A stretch of DNA of 64,000 nucleotides from Anaeramoeba flamelloides (GCA_027625915.1 JANTQA010000032.1:14400001-14464000), one strand, 5' to 3'; positions 23,747 through 36,773 are shown, counted from the stretch's first letter. The notes: generated by a model not told the origin, from the letters alone. Made by a program: numbers and translations.

Positions 23747-26700
23747 TATAAGGACTTAAAAGGGTGAAAAATTTTTTTTTTGAATTCGAAAAAAGTAATT
23801 TAGAAATTATCATTTTTTCATATACAATATCAAAAACTAATCAACCTATGAAGCTAAAATGATATCAAAAAATCAAAAATGAAAAATAAGGATATTTTTA
23901 GGAAAAATTGACATGGAGTGACACTCATTTTCAAATTTGAATTGATGTGCATTATAGTTTTGGTTACAAATGTACAAGTTTCAAAGTGTCTCACTTTTAT
24001 TCTATTTCAGATTCCAAAGATTTTTCGATTTTCAAGCTAGTGTTTGCATTTAAAGAATATTCGACTTTCATTAGTTTTTCAAATATACCTGATTACTTAA
24101 TGACTATCAATTAGAATAAATTGAATTAAATCAATATTATACTGAAATATAATATGTTTCTTGAAATCAAAAAGTTAAAACAAATGGAATATAAAATTAG
24201 TAAAAGATTATTTTTTTTTCAAACAATTGGATTTTTTAATTAAAGTTCCTTTAATTCTTTTTTTTGCTAATTATATTTTTTGTAATTAAAACTCTTTATT
24301 TTTTTTATATTGATATATTTATTTATTGAGATCCTTGGTTTTTTTTTTTTTTGAATTTTTTTTTAATTCAAGTTCTGTGATTATTTTTTTTTGTAGGTTT
24401 TGAATAATATCAATCATAATAACTCCAATTCAAAAGGTTATTATTTATGAAAATTACCCCCTGGTTTTTGGAAAAAAATCACCCAAGGTAATATTACCTA
24501 TCAAGAGAATTAATCATAGATTTATTCGCGTTTTTTCTTTTGTGTAAATCTTTAGTATTATTAAAAATTTCAAGTTTAAAAAACGTTTGTCAATAAAAAT
24601 AACATTTTTCTAAATTTAAAAACAAATTCAAACAAAAATACTACCTTTGTAAATGAAAAAAAAAGTAAAAATCTGAATATACAAAAAATAAAACCAAATT
24701 AAATACTTTTTTCAAGAATTAATTATAGTTTTAATAGGGATTTTAGATTTTTCTCATTTATGAATAAGTTCAAAAATTAATATATTTCTAAATTTATTTT
24801 TTTTTTTAAAGAAGTAAGAACCCCCTTTATCAATGAAAGAAGTTTACAAAAATCGACTTTGAAAATAAAACCACCAAGTTTTAATATAACTCATTATAAA
24901 AAATGCACTTGAATTTAAATCATTTAATACTGGGAATGAAATAAAAAAAATATTAAAATTATTTTAAATTTGATAATAATATATTTTTTTTATTTGAAAG
25001 AAGATTTCTAATCAATTTTTATATTATTTTTGTTGAATAATAATAAAAAAAAACTCTAACAATCAAAATAAAAAATATCAGAAAAAAAAATTTTTTAAAA
25101 GTTGTGGAAATTCAACTTATCATCAAATAGAAATACTTATTAATTTAATTTTTTCTAAATTAGAATTAACCACTTAACCTGAAATAATTTTTTCAAAAAT
25201 GGATTTTAAAATAATAAAAAGACTTGTTTTTTATTTCCTAATTTTTTTAAATATTTTTACAACAAAAAAATATTTTCATTTAAAAATCACAAAAAAAAGA
25301 GAATTAATAAATATTATCAAATAAAATGCAAAAAAAAATTTTTTTTATGAATAAAAACTTAATTTTATTAAAAAACTTATAGAGTATTTTAAATTACAGA
25401 TAATCACTAAAAAATTGCGAAATCAAATAAATGATTATTTTTTTTAAATATTTGATGATTAAATATTTGGTATATTATTTACTATTCAAGTTTTAGTATT
25501 TAGAACATAATTTTTTTGACCAATAAATACCTTTGAAGTAATAAAACACATTATCATCAATTCCAAGAATTTCTAGTTATTAGTGTATGAAAATATTCAT
25601 TATATTTATTTTATAATATATTTAGTTTTGTATAAAAAAAATAAATATAATTAGGTTTATTTTTCCGGTTTTTATGAAATAAACTAAAATTTCAAAATTT
25701 TTAATATTCTTAATTGCTATAAGAAATAACGAAAAGAAGGTATCTTTTTCAAAAATGAAAATATTGTACAATTTTTTCTTTATATTTTTAAACTAAAAAT
25801 AAAAAAAAAGTAAAAAATTTTGGATCTTTTTATTGAAAATTAATTAAAAAAAATTAAATTCACTTAAATATCGATTATTCATTTCTTGGAAGTTGAGAAA
25901 GGAATTTGATAATTTCAATTGAATATTTGGGTAAAAAAATGTTATTATTTTTATTTTTTTATTAAATATAAGAATCAATTTTATTTCAAGGAAAATATTT
26001 TCAATAACAAAACCAACCCCCAAAAAATCATGCTTTGGAAAGCTTTACTATTAAATCCAATTCAGGCCAATTTTAAAAATTTGATATTTGATTTTTTATC
26101 CTCTTAGAATATTGTTTTATATTCATAATACATTTTGATTGTTGAAAGAAAGTTAAACTTTTCTTCTTTTTAAGTGTGTTAAAATATTTTCAAATATAAA
26201 TTATTATGTATAATTAATTATTAAATAATAAATAAATAAATTGTAATATAATACGAATTCAAGAATATTTGAAGCATATATTATAATATTTTACCAATCT
26301 GATTATTTTACGAAAAAACCAAAAAAATATAATTTATACACTTAATAAAAAAAATCAAAGAAGTTTATGTTTTAATTGTCAATTAAAGATAAAATAAAAA
26401 TATAATAGTAATTTTGATAAGAAGGTATTTTTTTTTGATGTTGGTAATAATCTCGTAACAATAATCATCTAAAGTGTACTTTGACAGAAACTGTTGTATA
26501 AGACCCAAAAAAAAAAATTAAAAAAATTCAAGAATATGTCCCAATGAAAATGAGGAATTCTATCATTTTACAAAATTGTAATTTCATTATTTGATCTTTT
26601 TATTAAACAATTTAAAAAGTAATTATGATAAAATTAAAATAAAAAGAAAAAAAAAATTAAAAGAGTTGGGCCACAAAATTTTCAATAATTGTTGATTTAA

Positions 26701-28188
26701 ATATGATAAAAAATCCTTTGAGATTGAAAAAAAATTCCATCATTCTATATAAATACATTTAATATAATAGTAAATTCGATTTTTTACAATTTTTTTTTTT
26801 GAATTGAATTAGTCTGCAAAAATTCGTAGACTTATATTATCTATTTTATTTACTTGAACTCTTTAATCGAAATTTCCAAAGAAAAGTAAGTAAATTGAGA
26901 TCTTTTTGTTTTTTTTTTCAAATTGATCCCTTTTTTTAAATTTTCATCAAAATATGAATTATAAACTATTTTATATATTAAAAATTTTATAAAATAAGAG
27001 AATATTATATCAATTAAAATACATATTTATGATCAATTTATTGATTAGTTTATTTCTCCCAATATTATCCATCTTAAGTAATATGTTTAGCATCTAAAAT
27101 AAAAATAATTAATAATTGTAAACTTTTAGATAGGTATTTGAAATATTCTCCAAAATACATAAAAATCTAAAATACTCGAAAATGTTTTTACAACTAAAAA
27201 AAACTTTTTGGGCATCTTCTAAGAAACCATAGTGTCAATACATACTGTTGAATTGTAAAATAGAAATTTTACTTTCAGTCTAAATGATTTTTTTTTGAAT
27301 ATTACACTATGGCATCTCTCAAGAGTTTTTGACCATTTTGAGAATATTTGAGTATGTTATTACTTGTTCGGACAAGTACATGTACTTCTAGAGTCTGTTT
27401 GTTTTTAATACGATGTTGTATTGGTTATGTTTGAGTAGAGGGTGTTAGGTAAAACCAATTACTCTTCCAAGATTAGTGAGTTAAAGAAGGTTTGGTTTGG
27501 GTTACTTTATGTTGAGTAGTGGGGCATGATATTACAATTGATGTTACACATTTATTTTTGGATTGTATTTAAGATTAGAAAATTGTGGGTAATGATATAC
27601 AATTAGAAATTGTATTTACAAAGAAATTGTATCTCATTTTATATTCATTTAACAATGATCAGAAATGTTACAGTCATTTAAGATACCAATTTCTTTTGCA
27701 TAAAAAGGGTTGAAATACTATTCCCTAAAATTTAAATTGTTGAATTTTGATATTTTCGGATAAAAATTATTCTTTAATAAAATTCCAATTTTACCATTAA
27801 ACTGAGTATATTGGCATTAGTGTTTCTTAGAAGTTGTTCAAAAATTGTTTCTTAGTTGTTAAAAAATTTTCCAGTATTTTAGAGACTATTTGATAGATTC
27901 TTTTAGATAAATCCGAAAAAAAAAAAAATAATAATAATAAAGATAATATAAAAAAAATAGAGGTAATTTTATTTATTTAGTGATTAATCACCAGTAGTAA
28001 AAAAAATAAAAATATAAATTCAAATTAAAATTTAAATAATTTTGAATCCAATAATGTGTTTATAAACAATATATTTTCTTGCAGGGGGGATATTACGAAT
28101 CTACAATTGTAAAGTATTTTCTTATGTGTAATCATCTTCTATAGACACCGTCTGTTTATTGCCAATACTTTTTTTTTTTTTTTTTTTA
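23747..28188. other. 4.4-kb gene desert, extremely AT-rich
   Basis: No gene is recognised. A degenerate tandem repeat at 24230-24400 resembles that at 8.0-8.3 kb. An inverted-repeat element occupies about 27167-27889. The rest is homopolymer-rich sequence. Confidence 0.5.
27167..27889. mobile_element. Probable foldback element, about 720 bp, with a G/T-rich centre
   Basis: The left arm CTAAAATACTCGAAAATG ... CTTCTAAGAAACC ... CAATA is repeated inverted at the right (CTAAAATACTGGAAAAT ... CTTCTAAGAAACAC ... CCAATA on the other strand) over about 85 bp with gaps. The centre (27370-27545) is unusually rich in G and T. The exact ends and target duplication are not resolved. Confidence 0.55.
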
Positions 28189-28419
28189 TCAGCAGCCAAT
28201 TTTATCAACAACAAGCATGATTGTTGAATTATTCTGAATTTGATAATCATTTAATGTTCTACCATCCTCTAATTGTTTCCCGTTGTATATTAATTTTTGA
28301 TCATTGTTGTGGAAACCCTTTACATTTTTAATATTAGTTTTAAGACTTTGAATTTTATCTGACCCTAGAATATTGATTAATACAGATTGTCCGTGTAGTG
28401 GCTTAACTAGTACTTTCAT
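28189..28419 (-). CDS. Divergent ubiquitin-like protein, 76 residues, ending Gly-Cys
   Basis: The ATG at 28419 opens a frame of exactly 76 codons, the length of ubiquitin, and it aligns end to end without gaps. Conserved positions include K6, L8, G10, K27, I30, G35, L43, I44, G47, K48 and the block QLEDGRTL, plus the V70 equivalent, so the fold and the hydrophobic patch are kept. K11, K29, K33 and K63 are replaced. The C-terminus reads DKIGC instead of RLRGG: G75 is present, G76 is Cys and R72/R74 are gone, so E1 activation by the usual route is unlikely. Upstream in-frame TTG is not a plausible start. It could be a ubiquitin-fold regulator, a decaying ubiquitin copy, or a protein needing processing. 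The flanks are transposon-rich desert. Confidence 0.85.
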   Translation of the reverse strand: MKVLVKPLHGQSVLINILGSDKIQSLKTNIKNVKGFHNNDQKLIYNGKQLEDGRTLNDYQIQNNSTIMLVVDKIGC

Positions 28420-29609
28420 TTTGTGATTTTCTTTTAAAGATAATTCCAAAAAAGTTTATTAAAATAAAATATTTAATATCAATTTATAAAAAAGTGAATA
28501 TATTGAATCCAATTTTCTTTAAAAAATAATTTTCAAACAATCAATTAATTTAACAACCCATGTGATTTAAAAAGAAGGAACACAAAGATGAAACAATACA
28601 CAAGGATTATCTTAATTGGAGAACTGAAACGAGTCAGAAAAATTATATATTTGAATTTTATATATTATTATTTTTTTTAGATATTTGATACAGAAAGACT
28701 AAAAACAAGAATGAGTCTGAGTAGATTCATCACTTATCAAAAGATGAAGAATAAAATTGAAAAAAAAAGTTCATTTCAAAAAATACCAATTTTGAAATTA
28801 TCGATTCAGATTTTTTGTTTGAAAAAAAATCACTTCCAAAAGATTATTAGATAATTTTGAAATAGAAAAAACAAATTCAAATAGGGTCTAATCAATTAGC
28901 CAGCTTATCTTAATAAAAGTATTGAAGAGCTTTATTTTTAAGAGATTATTAATTTTAAATTGTATCAAAGACAAAACGATCATTAGTAAGAGATTATTTC
29001 ATTATAAAATTTGTTATTTTTATAAAGCTTTATTAAGTATTATTCAAATAGTTACAAAGATTAGATATAATGATCTGAGTGAAAAACTTAAAAAATTAAG
29101 GCACACACTTTATCAAAAATTAATTTATTCTTTTAATCGCCTCACTCTTTTCAAACAAACTTACAAAACATTATTAATTTTTCAATAAAAAAATTCTAGG
29201 AATACCAAAAGAATAATTTTTGATCTTTGTAACATCTCCAGATACAAGAAATTTGTACTCAGAAAAAAAACTAATAAGAATAATGAAAGGTTGGACGTTA
29301 ACAAGTGAAAAAGTTTTAATTTGTACACAATTCTCTGTCTTTCACTCCAATTTTTTTACTTTTGGTTTTTTTTTGATCTGTATTATTTTAAGGAGGATCC
29401 AAATATGATGATGTAAAATTGTTGAGATTCAGCCTGGTACCAAACACTAGAGATTTACTTGTTGATAACTTTCACTAAATTCTAATTTTAACTATTTGAT
29501 GAATAAGAATGTACCGTTATAAAAATATAATATTACATAAAAATAAATGCTTAAATTCTCAAACCAATCAAGATATAAACACAGTCAAAATTTATTTTTT
29601 TGTATTTTT
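28420..29609. other. Spacer with unassigned small frames
   Basis: Frames at 28922-29188 and 29220-29408 (+) are long for this composition and lie just before a LINE-tail-like repeat (29610), so they could be decayed LINE coding sequence, but I see no reverse transcriptase motif. Nothing else is recognised. Confidence 0.35.
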
Positions 29610-30165
29610 TCATTGGCTGAATCTACTTTATATTGGGAAGAAGAGTTACAAAGTAAAAAGGACAAGTCGTTAGTTGCTTATTTATGACACCAAAACACAA
29701 AAGTATGAGTAACTTGAAAATAAAAACCCTAAAGCAAAGGCAAAAAATGATCAAAGGTTTATAGTAAATAAGATCAAAAAAAAAAACCTAAATACAGCAA
29801 CAATTAAATAACGATCCCCAAGTGAACATTAATGATCAATTATCAAATTATTAAAAGAACCAAAAGTATTCCGTGTCTGTGATTTTAGGAGTTCCAAAAT
29901 AAAGATAGCATTGTTTTTTTTTTTTTGATTTTTTACCAATTACTTTTTATAATCCCTTATTAAATTTCAATTTTTTTCTTTTTCCCTTTTTTCTTTTCAA
30001 TTATTTGATTTTACTTTTTAAACCTAAAAAAAATTGGATATGTCTTTTCCTTGAACAATCGTGAAATCTCAGATTTTATGCTGAAATCATCTTTGGGGGA
30101 ATTTAGGTAAATGCACATTTAGAATGTAATTTAAACTACTTCGATCAATAAAAAAAAATAATAAA
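29610..30165 (+). mobile_element. Repeat family A (LINE 3'-end-like), copy 1
   Basis: It begins with CTTTATATTGGGAAGAAGAG, carries a short frame ending near GATCCCCAAGTGAACATTAA, and ends TAGAATGTAATTTAAACTAC followed by A-rich DNA. Copies in opposite orientation lie at 42135-42715 and 51740-52300. The 3' end (AGAGTGTAATTTAC plus an AATAATAAA tail) matches the end of the LINE fragment at 44150-44460, so family A is probably the 3' part of a related LINE. Confidence 0.6.
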
Positions 30166-30169
30166 CTAA

Positions 30170-30691
30170 AATTCAAAATTTTCCACACAGCTAAAACGTT
30201 CCAAACAATCATAATAATACAATTCGATTGAAATTGGAAATAATTTTGATTTTTGTAAAATATGAAAATCTTTTTTTCATCTTTTAGTTTTTCTTTTCAT
30301 TTCATTTTTGTTTGAATTACGTAATTTGTTTCGTTGGATCAAATTTTTTTTCAACAATTGATATTATGTTAAAGTTAAGTTGTTCCAAATAGAAGAACTC
30401 AAATAAAATTAATTGGTAGTATCTGGCCATTGGATCGATCAATAATCCTAATAGAATTTAAACAAATTTACTAATGTATTTTTTTGTTTTGCTCTCTCCA
30501 AAATTTTTAACACACCCATGATTTATTTGTATTGATAATTATTTCTATATTGTTTTGTGAGTATTTTAATTTATAAAAAAGTGTTAACAAGTCAATTAAT
30601 GAATGGTTCTAATTTGGTAAATCTTCTTGAATTGATTAAATAAGTTTTTTTCTTCACAAATTGAATTTTGGTGTGTTAAAAAATTTAAATT
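30170..30691 (-). mobile_element. Repeat family C, copy 2
   Basis: The reverse complement of 20382-20900 over its full length, with TIRs AATTCAAAATTTTCCACACA (left) and GTGTGTTAAAAAATTTAAATT (right end of the same inverted pair, 21 bases with one extra A). It abuts the tail of repeat family A. No coding capacity is visible. Confidence 0.7.
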
Positions 30692-31441
30692 GGGGTTTAT
30701 GAAGATTTTTTTTTTTTAAATTTTAAATATTTTGATAAGCGTACTCTTATTTCCATTCAAGTATACATACACTCATCTTAAACTCTAGAACACTTGGAAA
30801 TAAGTTATAAATGTCATATTTCGAATATACATTTTTTGAACATTATTGAGAGAAATGTTCGATTTGGATAGTAAGACATTTAATATTGCAAATCAAAACT
30901 TTCATCAAAAAAAAACTAATTTATTATAATTTTAACGATTTATTTATACTTTTCATTATACTAAATGTAAAAAAATATGTATTTCAAAATCAATGTAATA
31001 GCCAGTAAACTTCAAATTTGATTGTACTTGAAATATAAAGTATCAAAATTATTAATAATATTCCCAATTAAAATAACGTTTAGGAATTTTTTTTTATTTT
31101 TCAATCAAAAAAAAACATGTTTACAAGCTTTTCACCTTTTACTATTTTATGGAACAAAAGTTTTGAAAAAAAAAGTTTCCCAAACTATTTGGTGGTCCAT
31201 TTAAACCATTTGAGTAACATTTTTTTTGGTTTATCGTCCACATTTACACAAACTAACTTTCTTTTTAAAATTTCAAGCAAAGTCATAATTAGCTTTTTAA
31301 CCCTTCATTGTTTTCAACAATTTAGATCAAATTAAGATCATTCCTGAAAAAAAAAAAAATTAATTCACAAGGTAAATATAGTTTTGTAAAAAATAGAGTT
31401 TTTACAATTTTCCAAGACAAATAAAGAGTTCCATTCTAGTA
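30692..31441. other. Gene-free AT-rich spacer
   Basis: Nothing is recognised here; overlapping short frames near 31022-31335 are low complexity. Confidence 0.45.
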
Positions 31442-31638
31442 CAGTCAGTTTCACTTTTAAGACCTAAACTTTTTCAGAAATTTAAGGCACAAAAAAAATC
31501 TCAAATTAAGAAACAAAATTCAAATTCTAGTAAAATAATATACGAAAATTAAAATTTCAAAAAATGCGCTTTAATTTGAGATTTATTTTGTTCCTTAAAT
31601 TTCGTAGAAAGTTTGTGTCTTAAAAGTGAAACTGACTG
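31442..31638. mobile_element. MITE family D, copy 1 (197 bp)
   Basis: The element is one near-complete palindrome with ends CAGTCAGTTTCACTTTTAAG and its inverse, flanked by TA (31440-31441 and 31639-31640). Four copies occur in the window. The CAGTC terminus with a TA target is typical of Tc1/mariner-derived MITEs. Confidence 0.9.
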
Positions 31639-32459
31639 TATCCACATTTTGGTAATAGTAAACGAAAGTTCCTTTTTGATTTTTGAGTTCAAAAGGTTTT
31701 CCAATATAAAATCGTTTAGTAAATATCAATACTAATTTTGAAAAATGAAGTTTGTTTTTGATTTGAAAAATTGGTATATTACCAAATGGTTTTTTAATTA
31801 AAATTATTATTAGTCTACGAATATAATCGGATATTATATTTACTAAAAATAAATTTGATTAATTGCATGGAACTCTTTATATGTATCTATACGTTGTAAA
31901 AAATCTATTTTTTACAACAACCACATTTACTTTTATGTTGAATTATTAGTTCTTTATTGAAAGTAGATAATAATTTATTTAAGAAAATATCAAAAAAATA
32001 CATCTATTGTCTTAATTTATAGTTTTTTTAGAATAATAAAAAATAAATTTTCAGTTTTTTCCATAAAAAGGTCATCTTTAAATGATACTGATAAATATTT
32101 GTATAATAATAATTATACTATTTATTTTTTCAACAAATTTTCATAAAAAAAGACTATAAAAATTTTAGAAAAAAATAAAAAAAAATGTAAATGCAAAGTA
32201 TTTTTAAATTACCTTTTTGAAAAGATTTCAATTTTGACAACATTATTGACAAAAATAAATCCTTTCTGTCAGAAAAGATTGAGAAAATTTGAATCCAAAA
32301 AATACCAGATTTGATGATATATTTGTGAAAAGAACCATATCAAACTGGATTTGACTTTTTAATTTTTTGAACATTATTTAAATTATTTTTTTTTGTTTGA
32401 TTAAATTTATGTTTTATTTATTTTTTTTTTATTTTTGTAGAGAGAAAATTGCTTTTCTC

Positions 32460-33310
32460 CTATCTGCCGTTAGGTTTTTTTAATTTGAGAAATAAAAAGA
32501 AAATTGATCAAATTTTCTTTTAATTTCTTAAATTAAAAAAAAAAACAGTTAGATTTTCCAGAATTTAAAAGAATTGAGTAAAATCTTTGATTTTTCTCCA
32601 TTCTTTTAAATTTTGGAAAAGCTAGGCACTTTAAGGCACTCTCCGGCACTCTCCGGCACTCACTTAATTTCTATACTTTTTTTTTTAGAAATTTTGTTAA
32701 AAAATCACAAATTTTATTATAACTTACTAATGATAATATACCTGATGAATTTTTTTTATTAAAAATGTCCGATATTATTAATTTTTTTATTTTTTTCAAA
32801 ATATTCAGATATCCAGATTTTTCGATTTATTTTATAGGCCGGACGTCGTTATGTTTTCCAGGATTCAAAAGAATTACGTAAAATCTTTGGTTTTACACTA
32901 TTCTTTTAAATTATGGAAAACCTAGGCACTTTAAGGCACTCTACGGCACTTGACTACACGATCCTATAAAAAATAATCGAAATCTTCAATGATATCAATA
33001 TTTAACTTTTCTTTCCATAAATCACAATTTTTATTTTTATTTTTACTTGTTAAATAAGAGTACCTGTTTAAAAAATTTGTAAAATTTCGAAATTTTAGAA
33101 TTGTTTTTGAAGCTTTCGAGTTTAAATATTTTTTGTCGTTAGGTTTTCCTGAATTTAAAAAAAGTGAGTCAAATCATAGATTTTTCTCTATTCTTTTAAA
33201 TTCTGGAAAACCGCCATAAGCTTTTTTTTAATTTGAGAAATAAAAAGAAAATTTCAAAATTTTCTTTTTATTTCTAAAAATAAAAAAAAGCTAGGCACTT
33301 GACCACAGGA
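32460..33310. repeat. Hairpin-module cluster 1
   Basis: The cluster alternates two palindromes. Module H1 is about 75 bp (TTTTCCAGAATTTAAAAGAA ... GATTTTTCTC ... TTTTAAATTTTGGAAAA) and occurs at 32551-32628, 32851-32928 and 33140-33215. Module H2 is about 72 bp (TTTAATTTGAGAAATAAAAA and its inverse) and occurs at 32475-32545 and 33217-33290. H1 is followed by CTAGGCACTTTAAGGCACTC, with extra GGCACTCTCC repeats at 32640-32660. Modules are 200-300 bp apart, each joined by unrelated AT-rich DNA. No coding sequence is visible. Confidence 0.75.
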
Positions 33311-33574
33311 CTGTTTGAAATTGCAATTTTGTTGTTTTATAATTTTTAGATATTTTTGAACTTTCCAACTAGGCGAATTTTCCAATTCGGTTAATCGAAA
33401 AATTTTTAATTCTAAATCTAATAATTTTAATCCCTTAGTATACCAATTAATATTTTCATTTTCCAGTTTTTGAAAATTTAGTATCGTTTTTAATTTTTTT
33501 AAATTTAAGAATTATAATTTTTCTATCAATTTATATTTTCTTAGGTATATTTTTAATCTAGCGAGATCAATTTT

Positions 33575-34213
33575 TGCTTCAGTTTAATAAATTAATTGTG
33601 GTGAGTGGATATTAATTTGTAAGAAATTTGTGACTGATTTATTGATAAATCTATCATTTTTTTCAAAATTGTTTTGTGTCAAGTCAAATATTTCGAAAAC
33701 ATAATACAGTCAGTTTCACTTTTAAGACACAAACTTTCAACGAAATTTAAGGCACACAAAAAATCTCAAATTAAGGCACAAAATTCAAATTCTAGTAAAA
33801 ATAAATTGTAAAAAAATAAATTCCAAATTTTGTGCCTTAATTTGAGATTTTTTGTGTGCCTTAAATTTCGTTGAAAGTTTGTGCCTTAAAAGTGAAACTG
33901 ACTGTAAAGTTGACTTAAAATGAGAGCTTTGATAGAAGTTATTTTGACTCCATTGTTGAGTTTATTTTGTTGAGACAATCGATTAAGTGTTTTCAAGGAC
34001 TTTTCTACTTTTTTGAAATTATATTCAAGATGTGTGTTTTTTTCTAACCAAATCCCAAGATAAAAAATCTCTTTTAATTCTTTTTTATTTTTTTTTTTAT
34101 TATGTTGATTCATCCCAAATCTTTTTATTATTTCAAAAATCCTTTCTAAATTATTTTTTAGGGAGATTAATGGCCCTTTATTAATAAGAATAAGATCATC
34201 TGCATATTAATTT
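33575..34213 (-). mobile_element. LINE (non-LTR retrotransposon) fragment, reverse transcriptase motif C onward, split by a MITE
   Basis: Read on the minus strand it opens with YADDLILINKG (RT motif C with the catalytic Asp pair), then RFGMNQHNKKK, IFYLGIWLEKNTHLEYNF and ILSQLYSQFHF. It is then interrupted by the MITE at 33707-33904 and resumes with FEIFDLTQNNF and INIHSP. The same order of blocks is found in the LINE at 40129. The 5' part is missing. No stop lies in the frame from motif C to the MITE. Confidence 0.8.
33707..33904. mobile_element. MITE family D, copy 2 (198 bp), inserted in the LINE fragment
   Basis: Ends CAGTCAGTTTCAC and its inverse, flanked by TA (33705-33706 and 33905-33906). 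Removing the element and one TA restores the LINE frame (L-Y between S-T and V-F), so the TA duplication is directly shown. Each arm holds GTGCCTTAA three times about 25 bp apart (33832, 33856 and 33881 in the right arm). Confidence 0.92.
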
Positions 34214-35268
34214 ATGTTTTATTGATATATGTTTTTGATACTTTTTTTTGCAAAAGATCTTGTGGAAAAAAAAAAAGATCTTCGAAAAGACAAATAATCA
34301 TTATGAAAATTTCGACTATGTAATGATCTTTTAAAATGAATTTAATTATCATAAAAAATCTTGTTGTTCAACTTTTTTTAAGTGGAATTTCAGTGATAAA
34401 AATCTGTAATGCTCATTTCAAAATATTGACTCACTTTTTTAGAGTTTTTAGTTTTATTTTTTTTTAATTTTAAAATATCAGTTTTTTATATAGTTAGAAC
34501 GATTTAAAAGTGAATTAAAAATCAGATTTTGTTATTAATTGTTCTTAAATACTAATTGATATTTTTTTTTTTCCATTTATTATTCCAGGTGAGTTACAAT
34601 TTTTGAAATGGTGTTTATTGAAGTTATATAATACCTAAAATCACAAAATAATTGTATTTAGTTTTTTACATCAAAATTAACTCACAATCATTAAAAACTT
34701 TCAGAGCATCGAAAATAAGCAAAAAAATCTTTGCAAATACATAAAAAATCAATTTATCAAAATTTATAATTGTCAAAATTTGAAAAGTAATAATAGACCC
34801 CCTTTTTTCTAATCTTCTTGTGATTTAAAAAATTTAAATTTTCTCTCTATAAATAAACCTTGGTAATTGTTTATTTTTTCGAAAATTGTAGTAGAGAAAA
34901 AAAAAACCAACACGGAAAAAATCCCTGACATGATTTTTAATTGTGAATATTTGAAAAATTAAGTTGTAATTTCTTTTATTTAAAATCAAAACTTTTTTTT
35001 TAAGAATCAAACTTTTAAAATAATAACGCACCCACTTATTAGAATGATGATCAATGAAATTAAACTTGTTCAAAATACCATTCATTCAATCAAAAAACAA
35101 GAATAAAAATTATCATTTCCCAAAATTAATAAACTTCTATAAAACGGATTATTTTAAAAAAAGTTGTTCTACTAATGCTATCAAACAATTACTCGAGTAT
35201 CATATAGAAAACCTACCTTAATGAACTTTAGGTGGGTTTATTACTTGGATCATAAAAAAATTTAGTTA
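34214..35268. other. Gene-free AT-rich spacer
   Basis: A minus-strand frame of 83 codons at 34834-35085 has no recognisable family and may be chance or decayed transposon coding sequence. Nothing else is seen. Confidence 0.4.
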
Positions 35269-35464
35269 CAGTCAGTTTCACTTTTAAGGCACAAACTTCC
35301 AACGAAATTTAAGGCACAAAAAAAATCCCGAATTAAAGCACAAAATTCAGATTCTAGTAAAATAAATTGTAAAAAAAAAAATTTCAAATTTTGTGCCTTA
35401 ATTTGAGATTTTTATATGTCTTAAATATCGTTGAAAGTTTGTGCCTTAAAAGTGAAACTGACTG
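35269..35464. mobile_element. MITE family D, copy 3 (196 bp)
   Basis: Ends CAGTCAGTTTCACTTTTAAG and inverse, TA on both sides (35267-35268 and 35465-35466), nearly the same sequence as copies 1 and 2. It lies 1.3 kb upstream of the ankyrin-BTB start codon. Confidence 0.9.
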
Positions 35465-36773
35465 TATTTATAAAAAGGATTTGATTTTAAATATTTGGAA
35501 TTTCCCATTCAACAATTTTACTCATTTTAACAATCAAAAATCTTGTCCGTAATTTTTTTCATGGAAGGTATTTTTTTTCTCTGCTATGTTATAATAAAAA
35601 TACTGTCGTCAAAACAATGCGTTCAAAAAAATATAAACGTGTTTCAAAATAAAAAGCCTGTTTTTTTATTATAGTAGACCTATACATCAATCGATCAAAG
35701 AAACTGGTAATAAACCCTAAATAAGTATGGTATTGGTTTCTTAAAGTTCTATTATTTAAAAAGAAATTCTAAAAATAAAGGATCAAATTGTAAAATTTAT
35801 CTCAAAAAAAAGAGTAAATTTTTATACGAAATTTTTATAAAATTTATACCTCAAAAAAAATCAAAAAAATTGTGAAATGTTGCTTTTCTGAGAAAATTTT
35901 CAACTATTTGCATGAATAATTTAGATTTTACTGAAAATAACCAGACCTTTACTATCAAAATTGATTTGAACTTAGGTATACTATTTGTTAGTAGATTGGA
36001 TGTTACCTGTGTACAAGAAGAAAAAAAAGCACGGATCGTAGTTTGAAATACGGATTATAGTCTTTATGCACACATTATTTTAATCACTCAATATTTTGTG
36101 CTTTTCCTAAAAAAATCAACTTTTAAATTCAAGACTTCCAATAGATCCTTTAATTGAAATATAGAACTTTTTTTGGAAAATCTGAAAACACTTATTTCAA
36201 AAATAGAAAAAGCAATTTTTTTCTAATTTTCTTTTTAAATCTTGAAAAAATTTCAACAAGTTTTTTTAATAATAAGATAAAAAACCCCTAATAAAAACTA
36301 AATGGCAACACTACAGTGTAAGAATACCTGGACTTAAAAAACCAAAAGCAAAAACACAATTATTCCAAATACCCACAAGTTAAATTCAAATAACAAAAAT
36401 TATTTTTTGAACATTTTTAAACAAAAGATAACATTTGAAAAATAATAGAACACAAAAACACCAGTTCTTGAAATGAATATACCCTTTTTGGATTTTACTT
36501 TTCAGGTTTGGTTAAATTATCTCTTTAATCAAATGAATAAATGTCTTACATTATTAATCGATATTATTTTCAGAGATTTTATTTTTGAGAATTTAGTGAC
36601 GTTTTTTTAAAAAACACTCCTGGTCAAATTAGGATATATCTTAACACACAAAAAGAAAAAAAAGACAACCAATAAAATTCTGAGAATGAAATTTCATCAA
36701 GTATCCATTTCTCATTTTTTTAAAAAAGCTGAAGAAAAATTCTTCGACATTTCTGAATTTCTGTTTTTAAAAA

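Noticed and set aside
28420-28449. Upstream in-frame start of the ubiquitin-like gene (TTG at 28449)
   Set aside because: ATG at 28419 aligns exactly with Met1 of ubiquitin; a TTG start is unlikely in a eukaryote.
34834-35085. 83-codon minus-strand frame, possible transposon protein
   Set aside because: No motif of any transposase or reverse transcriptase can be defended.
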